Origin: Takakia lepidozioides
Taxonomy: Eukaryota; Streptophyta; Takakiopsida; Takakiales; Takakiaceae
Reading direction: 5' to 3'
Assembly: GCA_030704615.1 (NCBI GenBank)
Contig: CM060733.1
Location: forward strand, 72,044,001-72,108,000
Length of the DNA stretch: 64,000 nt
Shown here: positions 45,300 to 55,899 of the stretch, one piece after another
How positions within the stretch are numbered: position 1 is the stretch's first letter
How the letters are laid out: each line of letters begins with the position of its first letter
The notes under the pieces: model-generated
The model's input: the letters and a program-made list of their open reading frames with translations, nothing else
Told to the model about the DNA's origin: nothing
Databases searched by the model: none
Program-made: the position numbers and the translations under genes

Positions 45300-47136
45300 G
45301 TCAGTGCTGCACGTGTAGTTCTCCCCAATGGCATAGTAACCTCCGCCTCGGTAACACTCGGGCGAGAACTAGGTGCCATGGATGGCGTCGACATTGGCTC
45401 CGCCAATGTGAATGACTGAGGAAGCCTTGCCTGACGGCTTGCCTCCCCACGCTGTGGATCCAATTCCACCTCTGCACCTCGTGGCTCAGGAACTCGTACT
45501 GCTCCTTGAGTCACGGCTGCAGCAGACTCCACCTGCACTAGTGGTAGTGCTGCTCCGCACATGAATCCCATGCCTCCCATATCTCCTCCCTCAGGAGCAG
45601 GAGGTGGACCATCCCGCCTGGGAGCCGGTACCACCTGAGCTGTAGCCATGGCAGCGAGCTTCTGCTCTAGCTGCTGAAGCCGGTTGGCCATGTTTTGGTC
45701 AACACCCTGACCTCTACGTCCTTCGCCATGTTGAGCTTGCCCTTGGCCTGCACCTCGTGCCCGACCACCTCGTCCTCTCTGGGCTGGTCCACCTCGCCCC
45801 CAGCCACCATTGTTCCCTTGGAACTGGCCTGAGCGCAACTCAGGGTGCAAGTCATAACACTGGGCATCTCCATGCCCATACTTGCCACAATGCCCACACT
45901 GCAACTGTGCAGGCTGTGCTTGTGCCGGCCTTCTGCCACTCTCTGGGCAATCTCTCTTGATATGGGGTCCTCCACATGTCCAACATATCACCCCTGGTTG
46001 CTGTTGGCCTACAAAAGATGCCACGGGCCTCTGCACCTGAGGTCCCCTGTAAGCTCCATGGAACTTGGGTTGGGCAACCTTGCCCCCCTGACCACGCTGT
46101 TGGGCAGTCCCTTGTACTTGTTGGCTGGCAGCGGCACCTCGTGCAGGCATGTCCTTGCCAAATCCAATGGTAACAACTCGCTCCTCCACCATGTTGAGCT
46201 CAATCCGCTCAGCCAGCAGAAACACATCCGCTAATGTGGGTTGGGCCGCTTGTAACAGGGTTGCATCCCGCACCCTTCTCTTGAGCTCCTTGTCCAAAAT
46301 TCTATACCAGAACTGGACTGCCTGAGCTTCAGTAACCCCTTGGGTCACACTTATCAAGCGCCTCATACGAGTGTAGGCCTCTCGCAAGCTCTCACTGAAT
46401 TTGCGCTGGAAGTCTTGCAAACTTCACAGCTTCTCTGTCCGTACACCTTGGTAGTTCCTCCGCAACTCCTGGAAGAACTCCACCACCAGGTTGAATCTAG
46501 GCACATGTGTTGTAATTGTGGCAAGAGGAGTAGTAGCACCTTTTGAACTGGTACCACCTGCAGAAGTGCCGACACTACTTGTTCCACTACTAGTGCTTGT
46601 AGTTGGAGATGTTTGTGTAGCTGCCGGTGTCACCGCTGCCCTTGTGCCTCTAGTGATTGAGACATAGTTAGGTGACCAATACTCTCGTCACTCCTCAATC
46701 TCCACCACATGTCCCCGCCTAAATTCATGGTAATCATCCATGGGCGGCCCCTCAAGGTGCTGGAATAGCCCCTTCCACGCCATAAAGGGCGTAAACAGTT
46801 GTGGATTGCGCATTTGCTGCAAATCACACCAACTGTCAAACTCTTGTATAAAGTCATTAAGCTCGATGGTGCCCACAACTCCAGAGTACCTACGTGGCCC
46901 CTTGGTAGCTCCATACATCTCCTCCATCGTGTCCCACAACAATGGCACGGATATGACTTGCACCCTCGGCGAGAATCCTCCTGACTCCGAGTCTGAACCT
47001 TCCTCAGAAGACACTGAAGGTGAAAGTGGCCTAAACCGTACACCTTGTCTTGTGTACCCACTAGTATCGCTGGTGCTTGTACCGACACTCCCCTCAGCAG
47101 CTGGTGGCACCTCCGTGATGAAAACTCACAACCCAA
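45300..47136 (-). pseudogene. Gag with two zinc knuckles (copy 1)
   Basis: Starting at MPPAAEGSVGTS (47,110), it has a disordered N-terminus, capsid-like ELNDFIQEFDSWCDLQQM and FQRKFSESLREAYTRMRRL, then knuckles CWTCGGPHIKRDC and CGHCGKYGHGDAQC (about 46,000-45,870), then an Ala/Pro-rich linker to the protease. Two stops interrupt it (about 46,688 and 46,424); copy 2 has Trp and Arg codons at these positions. Gag packages element RNA. Confidence 0.85.
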
Positions 47137-47925
47137 CCGGTTGTCAACCTGTCTTTAATCCCCACTTTCTACAAGGTAACCGGGTAAAGAACCTGTTGCG
47201 GCTACTGGTTCAAGCAGGAATAATAGGTTTCTAACGTAGACCTGTACCTGCACCTGCATCCACCGCAAGCACTCCTATGGTCTGCTGGTCATCAACCCAG
47301 CCTCACCATAGAAAGAAACACTGGTGGTCTTGCTGGTCATCACTCCAGCCTCACCACCGACAGCATACTCTAGGATTGGCCGGTGATCAAATCCGGACCA
47401 ACCTCCTATGAAAACAAGCGCCCACACAAAGCTAACATGGCGCACAGTCAAGCATGCAGGTGTGGAGGGGATCCAAACACAAGAAAATCAAGACAACAAC
47501 TCCCCCACACCAAAAACACTCCACAGTGTCGCTCCTGCAAGGACACCCCAGCCCAAACCCGGACTGACTCTTGCCTCCACCTACGGAAAGGTTTTGGCCT
47601 ACAGAGATGGTGAAAGACTATGGAGAAGAGAAACTAAAGCAATTCCTAACCCCATAATGCTCTCATCCCACCACTCTCCCTCATGTCTCTATCCACTCGC
47701 TTGTATGGCCGTGGCAAGTATCCTTCAATATCCCTCAATCAATCCTTCAAGAGCTCTTCAACATTGTCCACCAAAGCTCCTCGAAGGGTCCTCCAAGGAC
47801 CCCAAAGATCCTCCAAACACTCCTCCAAGGACCCCAAAAATCCTCCAAATACTCCTCCAAGGGCCCTCAAATATCTTCCAAACAATCCTCCAAAGGCCCT
47901 TAAATTTCACTAAGTCCTTTCACTG
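47137..47925 (-). mobile_element. Leader of gypsy copy 1, no 5' LTR
   Basis: Non-coding. 47,140-47,660 is alignable with 52,195-52,700 upstream of copy 2 gag. It ends in CCTCCAA-type short repeats (47,740-47,900). Instead of a 5' LTR the sequence passes into the junction repeats at 47,926. Confidence 0.7.
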
Positions 47926-48095
47926 TTGATACCTTAACAGAGGTATAGTCTGAGGTTGCTAGGGTCCCTTATGTTGATGATACCTTTACAGAGGTATAGT
48001 CTGAAAATGAGGGTTCTGTTTGGTATACTAACAGAGATATAGTCTGAGCTGATTAGGGTCCACATATGGTGACACCTCAATAGAGGTATAGTAAA
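47926..48095. repeat. Four short repeats at the copy 1/copy 2 junction
   Basis: GAGGTATAGTCTGA or a close variant occurs four times at roughly 47-50-bp steps (about 47,940, 47,990, 48,035 and 48,080). They lie exactly between the leader of copy 1 and the broken methyltransferase of copy 2. Confidence 0.8.
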
Positions 48096-48917
48096 AGGGG
48101 CCATCACCCTGGCCCGAGAATCGCCCATCAGTGGCACATTCTCCAAGATGTATGCTGGAGATACAGCTTGATGAATCTGCAAGTGGCGCAAAACCCGCAC
48201 CATCTCCCAAAACAGACCCGACCTTGAGTCTCGCAATCCATTGTCATGCCCGGCTGATGAATGCCCTTGGCAGGGCCAACCTGCCACTACCAGATCAATG
48301 GAGCCAACCCGCTCCAAATCCTGCGCCCCCAGCAACGAAATGTCTGCTGGCAAGGCCTGCTGATATCCACGAACTGCAGACACCGACAACAACTCAGGGT
48401 ACCGCTGCACCAACTGAGCAACATGGCGAAGTGAAATGCGTCGTGCTGTCTCATCTCTCTCCACATACAGGTAACGCCGAACTCGTACATCTGCCTGTAA
48501 CACAGCAGCCAATCCGGTGCGGATCCCGCCAAACAAGTATAGAAGACAAATGCCTTCATCCGGATACTGCCACACAATAGGTGTGGTGTCCAATGGAGAC
48601 AACTGAGGTGGTCCTGGTGCAATCCCCGCACTCTCCTCCTCTCTTGACGGTACAAAAGCCTCCACCCAGGCTTGTTGCACTCGTTGATCAGTATCCCGTT
48701 GCAAATCCTTGCTCGTGCCCCACAATGGAGTCTGAGCAACCATGGTAGGCAACTTCGCCATACCATACATGTCCTCCTGCTCTCCCAGAGGTGGCACATC
48801 CTCTGAATGAGCGTTGCCCTCAAGCAACTCTCCAGGCCAATTTATTGCCGGTGTGAATGCTGCTAGTGTCGGCATCTTGCCTCGTTGGGCAACCGCAACT
48901 CCTCCTATGAACGTCAC
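48096..48917 (-). pseudogene. C5 cytosine methyltransferase, truncated (copy 2)
   Basis: One open frame holds GICLLYLFGGIRTGLAAV (motif I, with Tyr where copy 1 has Asp), VAGWPCQGHS (PCQ, about 48,270) and AYILENVPLMGDSR (ENV, about 48,140), then breaks off at ARVMA. The target-recognition part and motifs IX-X are missing. The frame through motif I is unbroken here, unlike copy 1, so the two copies decayed independently. Confidence 0.85.
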
Positions 48918-48923
48918 AGGGAG

Positions 48924-49804
48924 CTACACATGCCGGCCTTCCCCTGACTGCCATCCAGGCCTATAGGAAGCTGACTCCTCCCAAAAATCTAGGATGAAGC
49001 CCATGGGGTACAACACTGCCCCACCAACCAGGACATCGTACGAGACCGCGTCTGTCACAATGGCCTTGGTTCGCATTACTGAGCCATCTGTAGGGTGATC
49101 CGGCCGTAGTCTGATAGCCAACTCACGTCGTGTCATGCCCCGAGCCTGCTCCGATCCTCCCAGAGACGTCTGTATCTGGAAAGGACAAGGCTCCATATCC
49201 GCCTCCGTGAGGCCCAAGCCTGCAATAGCAGCTCTGCCCAGCATCAATGGCTGAGCTCCCGAGTCCAACAAGACCCGCAGTGGCCGGTACCTCTTGCCTG
49301 CCGGTCCACTCAAACAGAAAATGTCATCCTGGTTGTCTAACATGACAACTCTAGGTGTAACCATGGCGCGCTCAATGGCTGGCCTAGCTGGTAGCTCCAT
49401 CAACCTGGCAGCTGCAGCTTGCCATGGCGCCGCCGTGGCAGTCTTGACCCTCAAATCCGAGGATCCCTCCGGCACTACACCTCCCACTATCTCCGCAGAA
49501 GATGAAGTAACCTCCCCACTTTCACAGAGTGTAGCTGCCAGCCTGAACAACTCAGCTGGTCTTACCCCGGGCGTCGCAATCATGGTAGCCGAGAACAATG
49601 GAGCCCGGCACACAGATATGGCCGCTCCTAGCAGCACACTAGCTGTCGTAGCCTTGGCAATACTAGGTAGTGGTGCTACCCGTGTAGCTCTCCCTCCGCC
49701 TCGGCAACAGTTGGGCGAGAACTAGGTGCCATGGATGGCGTCGACACTATCTCCGCCAATGTGAACGACTGAGGAAGCCTAGCCTGACGGCTTGCCTCCC
49801 CACG
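48924..49804 (-). pseudogene. Gypsy protease region (copy 2)
   Basis: It carries LRVLLDSGAQPLMLGRAAI and VSYDVLVGGAVLYPMGF as in copy 1. A stop at about 48,924 separates it from the methyltransferase frame. Its upstream border is the solo LTR. Confidence 0.75.
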
Positions 49805-49809
49805 CTGTG

Positions 49810-50536
49810 TGTCGCGCACCTCCCTTCGGTAAGCTCCCCCTCAAGTCATAGTTACTCGCTTTGATGCGCGCGCCTGACTCCCAACCTGGCCGCCGGGCCA
49901 ACTTGGAGCTTCGGCTGCTCACCGGGGCATAACGGTCCCCCTTTGTTCTCCCAAAGAACCCTCCACCGCTTTGGAACCAGCTGGAATTCCCTTTTGTAGT
50001 TGGCAGTCCGGAACAGCTCCCCACTCTTTGGTCGCTTTCCGGCTCGCTCGCTTACTCACTAGTTTTTGGTCACCAACGGGCTTGCACCGTTCTCGGGGTT
50101 ACTACTCCCTATATATACTTCTGTAGCTGTCCGCGGGGGTTTCACAACCAGCCATGCCATTTTATGGCGAACCACCACGAAGACCCTCGATTCCCGGTGG
50201 TGAGTCGCGGTGAGTCTTGGCCCACTCACCGTGGCCCCAATGGACCGTGATGAGTCCCAAGACTCCCCACGACTCCCACCTCGAGGTCTCCACCCCATGG
50301 TGAGTCCTATGCCACCCCCACTAAGTCCCGCTAAGCTACCACCACCCCTTGTGGAGCCACCCCCACCGCAACCTGGTGTGCGGGGCTCCACCTAGTGAGC
50401 GCCTCCGCCTCCTTGAGTGCCTTGGGCACTCAAGGGTGCTTCAGCCCCCGTACCTATCGCTGCTACTGCCCCCACCATAGGGGCAGCCCCTCTTGTGTCC
50501 CGACCCCCCCTGCCCTCAAGGCAAAGGGCCGCGACA
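49810..50536 (-). repeat. Solo LTR (727 bp) with 5-bp target duplication
   Basis: An inverted member of the LTR family seen at 22,708-23,331, with TGTCGCG/CGCGACA ends. It is flanked by CTGTG on both sides (49,805-49,809 and 50,537-50,541), and copy 1 shows the empty site with a single CTGTG. This is the footprint of an insertion followed by LTR-LTR recombination. Confidence 0.95.
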
Positions 50537-50541
50537 CTGTG

Positions 50542-52188
50542 GATCCAACTCCACCTCTGCACCTCGTGGCTCAGGAACTCATGCTGCTCTTCGAGTCACG
50601 GCTGCAGCAGACTCCACCTGCACTAGTGGTAGTGCTGCTCCACAAATGAATCCCATGCCTCCCATATCTCCTCCCTCAAGAGCAGGAGGTGGACCATCCG
50701 GCCTTAGAGCCAGTACCACCTGAGCTGTAGCCATGGCAGCGAGCCTTTGCTCTAGCTGCTGAAACCGGTTGGCCATGCCTTGGTCAACACCCTGACCTCC
50801 GCGTCCTTGGCCATGTTGAGCTTGCCCTTGGCCTGCACCTCGTGGCTAGCCACCTCGTCCTCTGCTCCACCTCGCCCCCGGCCACCATTGTTCCCTTGGA
50901 ACTGGCCTGGGCGCAACTCAGGATGCAAACCATAACACTGGGCCTCTCCATGCCCGTGCTTGCCACAATGCCCACACTGCAACTGTGCAGGCTGTGCATG
51001 TGCCGGCCCTTTGCCTCCCTCTGGGCAATCCTTCTTGATATGGGGTCCTCCACATGTCCAGCACACCACATCCGCCCGTTGTTGGCCAGCAAATGAAGGG
51101 AGAGACCCCTGCATCTGAGGTCCTCTCTGCCCTTCCCTGAGCTTCACCTGAGCCCCCTTGTTGCCTTGAGCACATTGAGGTAATGGTTGGCTAGGAGCAC
51201 CACTACCCCGTGGTGTCTCCTTAGCAAATCCCACCATGATCACTCGTTCCTCCACCATGTTGAGCTCTATCCGCTCTGCAAGCAAAAACACATTTGCTAA
51301 GGTGGGTTGGGCCGCTTGTAGGAGAGTTGCATCCCGCACCCTTCTCCTCAGCTCCTTGTCCAATATCCCATCCCAGAATTGCCTGAGCTTCCGTAACCCC
51401 TTGGATTACATTTATCAAGCGCCTCATGCGAGTGAAAGCCTCCCTCAAGCTCTCGGACGACTTCCATTGGAACTCTTGCAAGCTCCGCAATTTCTCTGTC
51501 CTCACCCCTTGGTAGTTCCCTCTCAACTCTTCGAAGAACTCCACAACAGGATTGAAGGCAGACACGGGTACTAGTGCTGGTGTGGTAGTGGCTTGGGTGG
51601 ACGTCGTAGCTACTGTACCACCAGTCCCACTAGTCCCTCTGCTACTTGCTGAAGCTGCCGGTGCAGCGACAGGTGTAGCCACTGCCCTCGTGGCTCTAGT
51701 GCCCCTAGTGATGGAGACATAGTCGGGTGACCAATACATCCTCCACTCCTCGATCTCAACCTCATGCCCCCGCCTGAACTCATGGTAATCATCCATAGGC
51801 GGCCCCTCAAGGTGCTGAACAGCCCCTTCCATGCCATGAAAGGCGTAAATAGTTGTGGATTGCGCATTTGCTGCAAATCAGACCAACTATCAAACTCTTG
51901 GATAAAATCATCCAACTCGATGGTGCCCACCGCCCCAGAGTACCTTCGTGGCCCCTTGGTAGCTCCATACATCTCCTCCATTGTGTCCCACAACAATGGC
52001 AAGGAAACAACTTTTACCGCCGGTATGAGTCCTCCTGATTCACAATCCGAATCAGCACCTTCCGTAGAAGACACAGGAGGTGAAGGTGGCCTAAACCGCA
52101 CACCTTGTCTCGTGTACCCACTAGTATCGCTAGTGCTCGAACCGGCACTGTCCCCAGCAACTAGTGGTACCTCCGTGTTGACACTCAA
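50542..52188 (-). pseudogene. Gag with two zinc knuckles (copy 2)
   Basis: It has the same layout as copy 1: MSVNTEVPLVAGDSAG start, ELDDFIQEFDSWSDLQQM, FQWKSSESLREAFTRMRRL, then knuckles CWTCGGPHIKKDC and CGHCGKHGHGEAQC (about 51,060-50,930). Frameshifts lie near 51,800 and 51,385. Its 3' part is separated from the protease by the solo LTR. Confidence 0.85.
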
Positions 52189-52879
52189 CCGGTCATGAAC
52201 ATGTCCCTAACCCCCTCTCCACAAGGTAACCGGGTAGAGAACCTGTTGCGGCTTATGGTTTGGAATACTAAGTTCCTAACATAGCCTACACCTGTACCTG
52301 CATCCACCACAAGCACTCCTATGGTTGGCTGGTCATCACCTCCAACCTCACCACAAGAGAAACAATGATGGTCTGGCTGGTCATCACCCCAGCCTCACCA
52401 TCGACAGCATGCTCTAGGACTGGCCGGTGATCAAATCCGGACCAATCACCTATAAAAACAAGCGCCCACACAAAACTAGCATGGCGCACAGTCAAGCATG
52501 CAAATATGGAGGGGATCCAAACACAAGAAATCAGAACGACAACTCCCCCACACCAAAAACAACTCCACGGTGTTGCTCCTGCAAGGACACCCCAGCCCAA
52601 ACCCGGACTGACTCTTGCCTCCACCTACGGAAAGGTCTTGGCCTAATGAGAAGGTGAAACTACGAGGAAGAGAAGCTAAAGCAATGCCTAACCCCAGCAT
52701 GCCCTCATCCCAACACTCTTCCTCTCCTCTCTTCCCTTACTTGCATGACCATGGGAATATCATGAAGATACTCCTCAAACCGCCCTCCACGAGCTTCAAA
52801 ATTCGGCCGTCAAGACCACATGTCAGTCCTTAGGCAGTCCACCGGTGCCTCCACGAGTCAGCACAGGCCATCCACAGGT

Positions 52880-53370
52880 CAACACGGGCCACCACAGACC
52901 AGCACAGGCCCACACAGCTCACTGGTCATAGCCGTCACAGCCCTACACAGGTCACAAGGTCATAGCCCCACAGGCCGCAGCCTGTCACAGCCCGTCACAG
53001 CCCCACAGGCCACATGGCACAGCCTGTCACAGCCCTACACAGGTCACATGGGTCACAGCCCCAAAGGCCACAGCCCCTCACAGCCCGTCACAGCTCGCCA
53101 CAGCCTGTCACAGCCCATCACAGCCCCACAGGCCACAGGGCACAGCCTGTCACAGCCCCTCACAGCCCGTCATAGCCCCACAGGCCACTGGGCTTAGCCT
53201 GTCACAGCCCCTCACAGTCCCACAGGCCACAGGGCACAGCCTGTCACAGCCCCTCACAGCCCGTCACAGCTCGCCACAGCCTGTCACAGCCCATCACAGC
53301 CCCACAGGCCACAGGGCACAGCCTGTCATAGCCCACCACAGCCCGTCACAGCCCCATAGGCCATTCATGA
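52880..53370. repeat. CACAGCC satellite
   Basis: Dense repeats of CACAGCCCGTCACAGCC and relatives, joined into larger units containing CCCCACAGGCCACAGGGCA. The open frame across it is a repeat artefact. Confidence 0.9.
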
Positions 53371-53849
53371 CAGTTTAGCCATTTCTCCAAGGGGTTTAGC
53401 CACGCCAAGCTAGGGTTTGTGTCTCTTGGACTCTAGGCTTTTTTGCACCGAGCTATGGTGGCTATGAAGAAATCAGCAAGGTATTCTTGCTCTTTCGGCT
53501 CCCACACACCACCAATAGTAGCTCTAAGCCATGAGGAAGATGGTTGCCACAAACCAAGCCTTCTTTCTCACTTAGACTCCCCAAACACGCCACTAAACTC
53601 AATGGCAAACAACCAAGCCTTGCTGGTTTCCAGCCCTTGTGAGCACTCATTCAAGCATTTCCCTTGGCTATAGCATCTGTCTTAGAGCCTATTCCAGCCC
53701 CCTACACCTGCCACTTCAAGAGCCATGCTCTATCTAGGCTTGAGGTTGAAACCCCAACTTAGAACACGCTCTACAAGTGTCGGACTGTCACATAAGAGCA
53801 GATCAACCCCTTACCTTTTCTTCTAGTTCTCTAAAGCTTGAAAACAAAA

Positions 53850-54200
53850 GCCCAATGGATTGAAGGCGTGCTCCACCCATGCCCCACTCTCACCACCAGA
53901 GAATCAGCCCCTTTGCTTTTTTTCTTGCACCCACCAACCTGAAAATACACGCTTCAGCGGGCTGGAAGCATGCTCCACACATGCCCTACAGGGAAACCAG
54001 CCCCTTCCTTCCTTTCTTGCACTCCCAAACCTGAAAGTACAAGCCTTCAACAGGCTGAAAGCATGCTCCACACATGCATTGCTCTCACATAAGGGAAGTC
54101 AGCCCTTCCCTCTTCCTTGCTTGCCCTCCAAGCTTGAAGATGGAAGCTTCAATGAGCTGAATACATGCTCCACACATGCAACCTCTTCACACAAGAGGTA
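53850..54200. repeat. Tandem repeat of about 100 bp, four units
   Basis: Each unit holds a CATGCTCCACACATGC block followed by CAGCCCCTT-like and CTTGCACTCCCAAACCTGAA-like sequence (starts near 53,868, 53,968, 54,063 and 54,163). Confidence 0.8.
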
Positions 54201-54748
54201 TCAGCCCCCTATCTTGGCTCCTTAGCTCCTTGATGCTCTCTAAGACAAGACTAAGCACTCCACAACCCTTGCCAAGCCCCTGAAACCCTAAGGCTTACAT
54301 TTCCAGCCACAAGATACTCCTCTTATGGTGCAAGAGCTCTTCTTCCAAGCTCTAAAACCCTAGGTGCATATTCCATGGCCTTGCCGCACCTCTTAGCTCT
54401 TGTTCCAGCCCTGCTCTTGCCATGACAAGAGCCCTCTCAATGCTGAAGCTCGAGATTGAAACCCAATCTCAACATACTCCACAAAGTGCACTGATTTGCC
54501 CCAAGCCAAATCAGCCCTTTCGCTTGGTCTTGCAATCCTGCAGCATGGTGCTTTCATCTCTGAAGATGAAGATCGAATGCCAAGGTCTACCACCTCGTAA
54601 CCCACATCGCCTCCGCTTCTAACAACCAAGAGCTCCACGGTGCTCCTTGCATAACAACCTGGTTTCTCTCATTCTCAAGCAAAAACCACAAGTGCTCCAA
54701 CTAACTTGTATCTGGCACTCACAGACACAAACTCATCTTTCTCGAGTT

Positions 54749-55073
54749 ATAAAGAAGAAGAATACAAGTACAAGCTCATGCGAGCTCACAAAGCTGAAGC
54801 ATAAACTCATGCATATATAAACTCATCACTCAAATACAAGTCAAGCCAAGTGCACCCCACGCCATGGGGAATCCACACTACGGCGCCATAGCTAGGCGCG
54901 GTGAGGCTCAACTCGAGAAAGATGAGCCTCCCGTGCTTGTCGTGAAGATAACCACTCCAGGGCCTAAATCTGCCTTGACCCCTGGATTGACACTTGGGCC
55001 AATCCCAAATGTCAATATGTAAAAGCTAGCTATTTCCTAGCTAGTTTCACACTAGTGGTAAAATAACTTGACA
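54749..55073 (-). repeat. Truncated LTR of gypsy copy 2
   Basis: It matches 416-739 of the left-edge LTR in inverted orientation with few differences. The first 188 bases of the LTR are missing on the 55,073 side. Confidence 0.85.
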
Positions 55074-55880
55074 TGCTGCTCAGCTTTGACAATGCTTTGA
55101 CACTTTGGCAGATTTCAAGAACAAGGTGGAGTACCCTGATTCCCTGGGGATTGATACCTCCAACAAACCTGAATGGTAGATGGTCAACTGGAAGCAGTAG
55201 CAACGACACACTTTGACTACACACACAAGTAGCACACACAAGAGGTCCTTTTGGGTTGATGGTCAGTCAAATCCTCCATGAGTCATGACACAATGTCGAG
55301 GACAATGTGGTGAGGGCACCTTCTTCTTCAACCTATTTTAGCCTGTTTTCCCCTCTCATCAGACTCGGCCCTGAGATGCATATTGAATTCTGTAAGGTGC
55401 CTTGTTGGGTGGATATATGGTGGTTTGGGGTGAATTAGACAAGATTCTGCCGATGTGGCAGCATGAAAGTATCCCAAAATAGATAACAGACATGAGGAGA
55501 AGCATTGCAATGAACACTTTTCCAACCCCAGTCAATGGTGGGACAATGAAGACAAAAAGGTGAATGCTTGTTGGACTACGGTGAGAAGCATAAGCAATTC
55601 AGAATTGGAACCACCGTAATAAGTAGGGTTGGGGTGTTTGCTGGAAGAACTTCACGCCAGCTGCTAGGAGCTTTGCCTCCAATGTATTCATGATTTGTAC
55701 ACAGGCAGGGGAAGGGCCAGGGATAGAGGTCCAGATTCATCCAAGAGGGCCGGATTTCAAACCCAACATTACTTCTAATTCCCTATGGATGAGTAGCTAC
55801 AAGAAATCGGCGTGGGTAGATGGTCAAATGGAAATAGCAGCGGCAACAGCACAATTGATAGAAGAAGGCACCTTCTTCAA
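55074..55880 (+). other. Possible 5' remnants of the polymerase pseudogene
   Basis: Short frames, one with WVDGQMEIAAATAQLI, precede the recognisable polymerase sequence. Parts resemble each other (55,235-55,310 and 55,800-55,915), suggesting a scrambled duplication. I could not align them to a known subunit region. Confidence 0.3.
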
Positions 55881-55899
55881 CACATTTCAAGGACAAGGA

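Larger units (their letters stand above)
52189..54748 (-). mobile_element. Leader of gypsy copy 2 with internal tandem repeats
   Basis: Non-coding DNA between the truncated 5' LTR and gag. It contains a CACAGCC-type satellite (52,880-53,370) and a tandem repeat of about 95-105 bp (53,850-54,200). Only the part next to gag is shared with copy 1, so some of this DNA may be later insertion. Confidence 0.55.

Noticed and set aside
52820-53197. 125-residue open frame in CACAGCC-rich DNA
   Set aside because: Satellite DNA; the translation is a simple Ser/His/Thr repeat.
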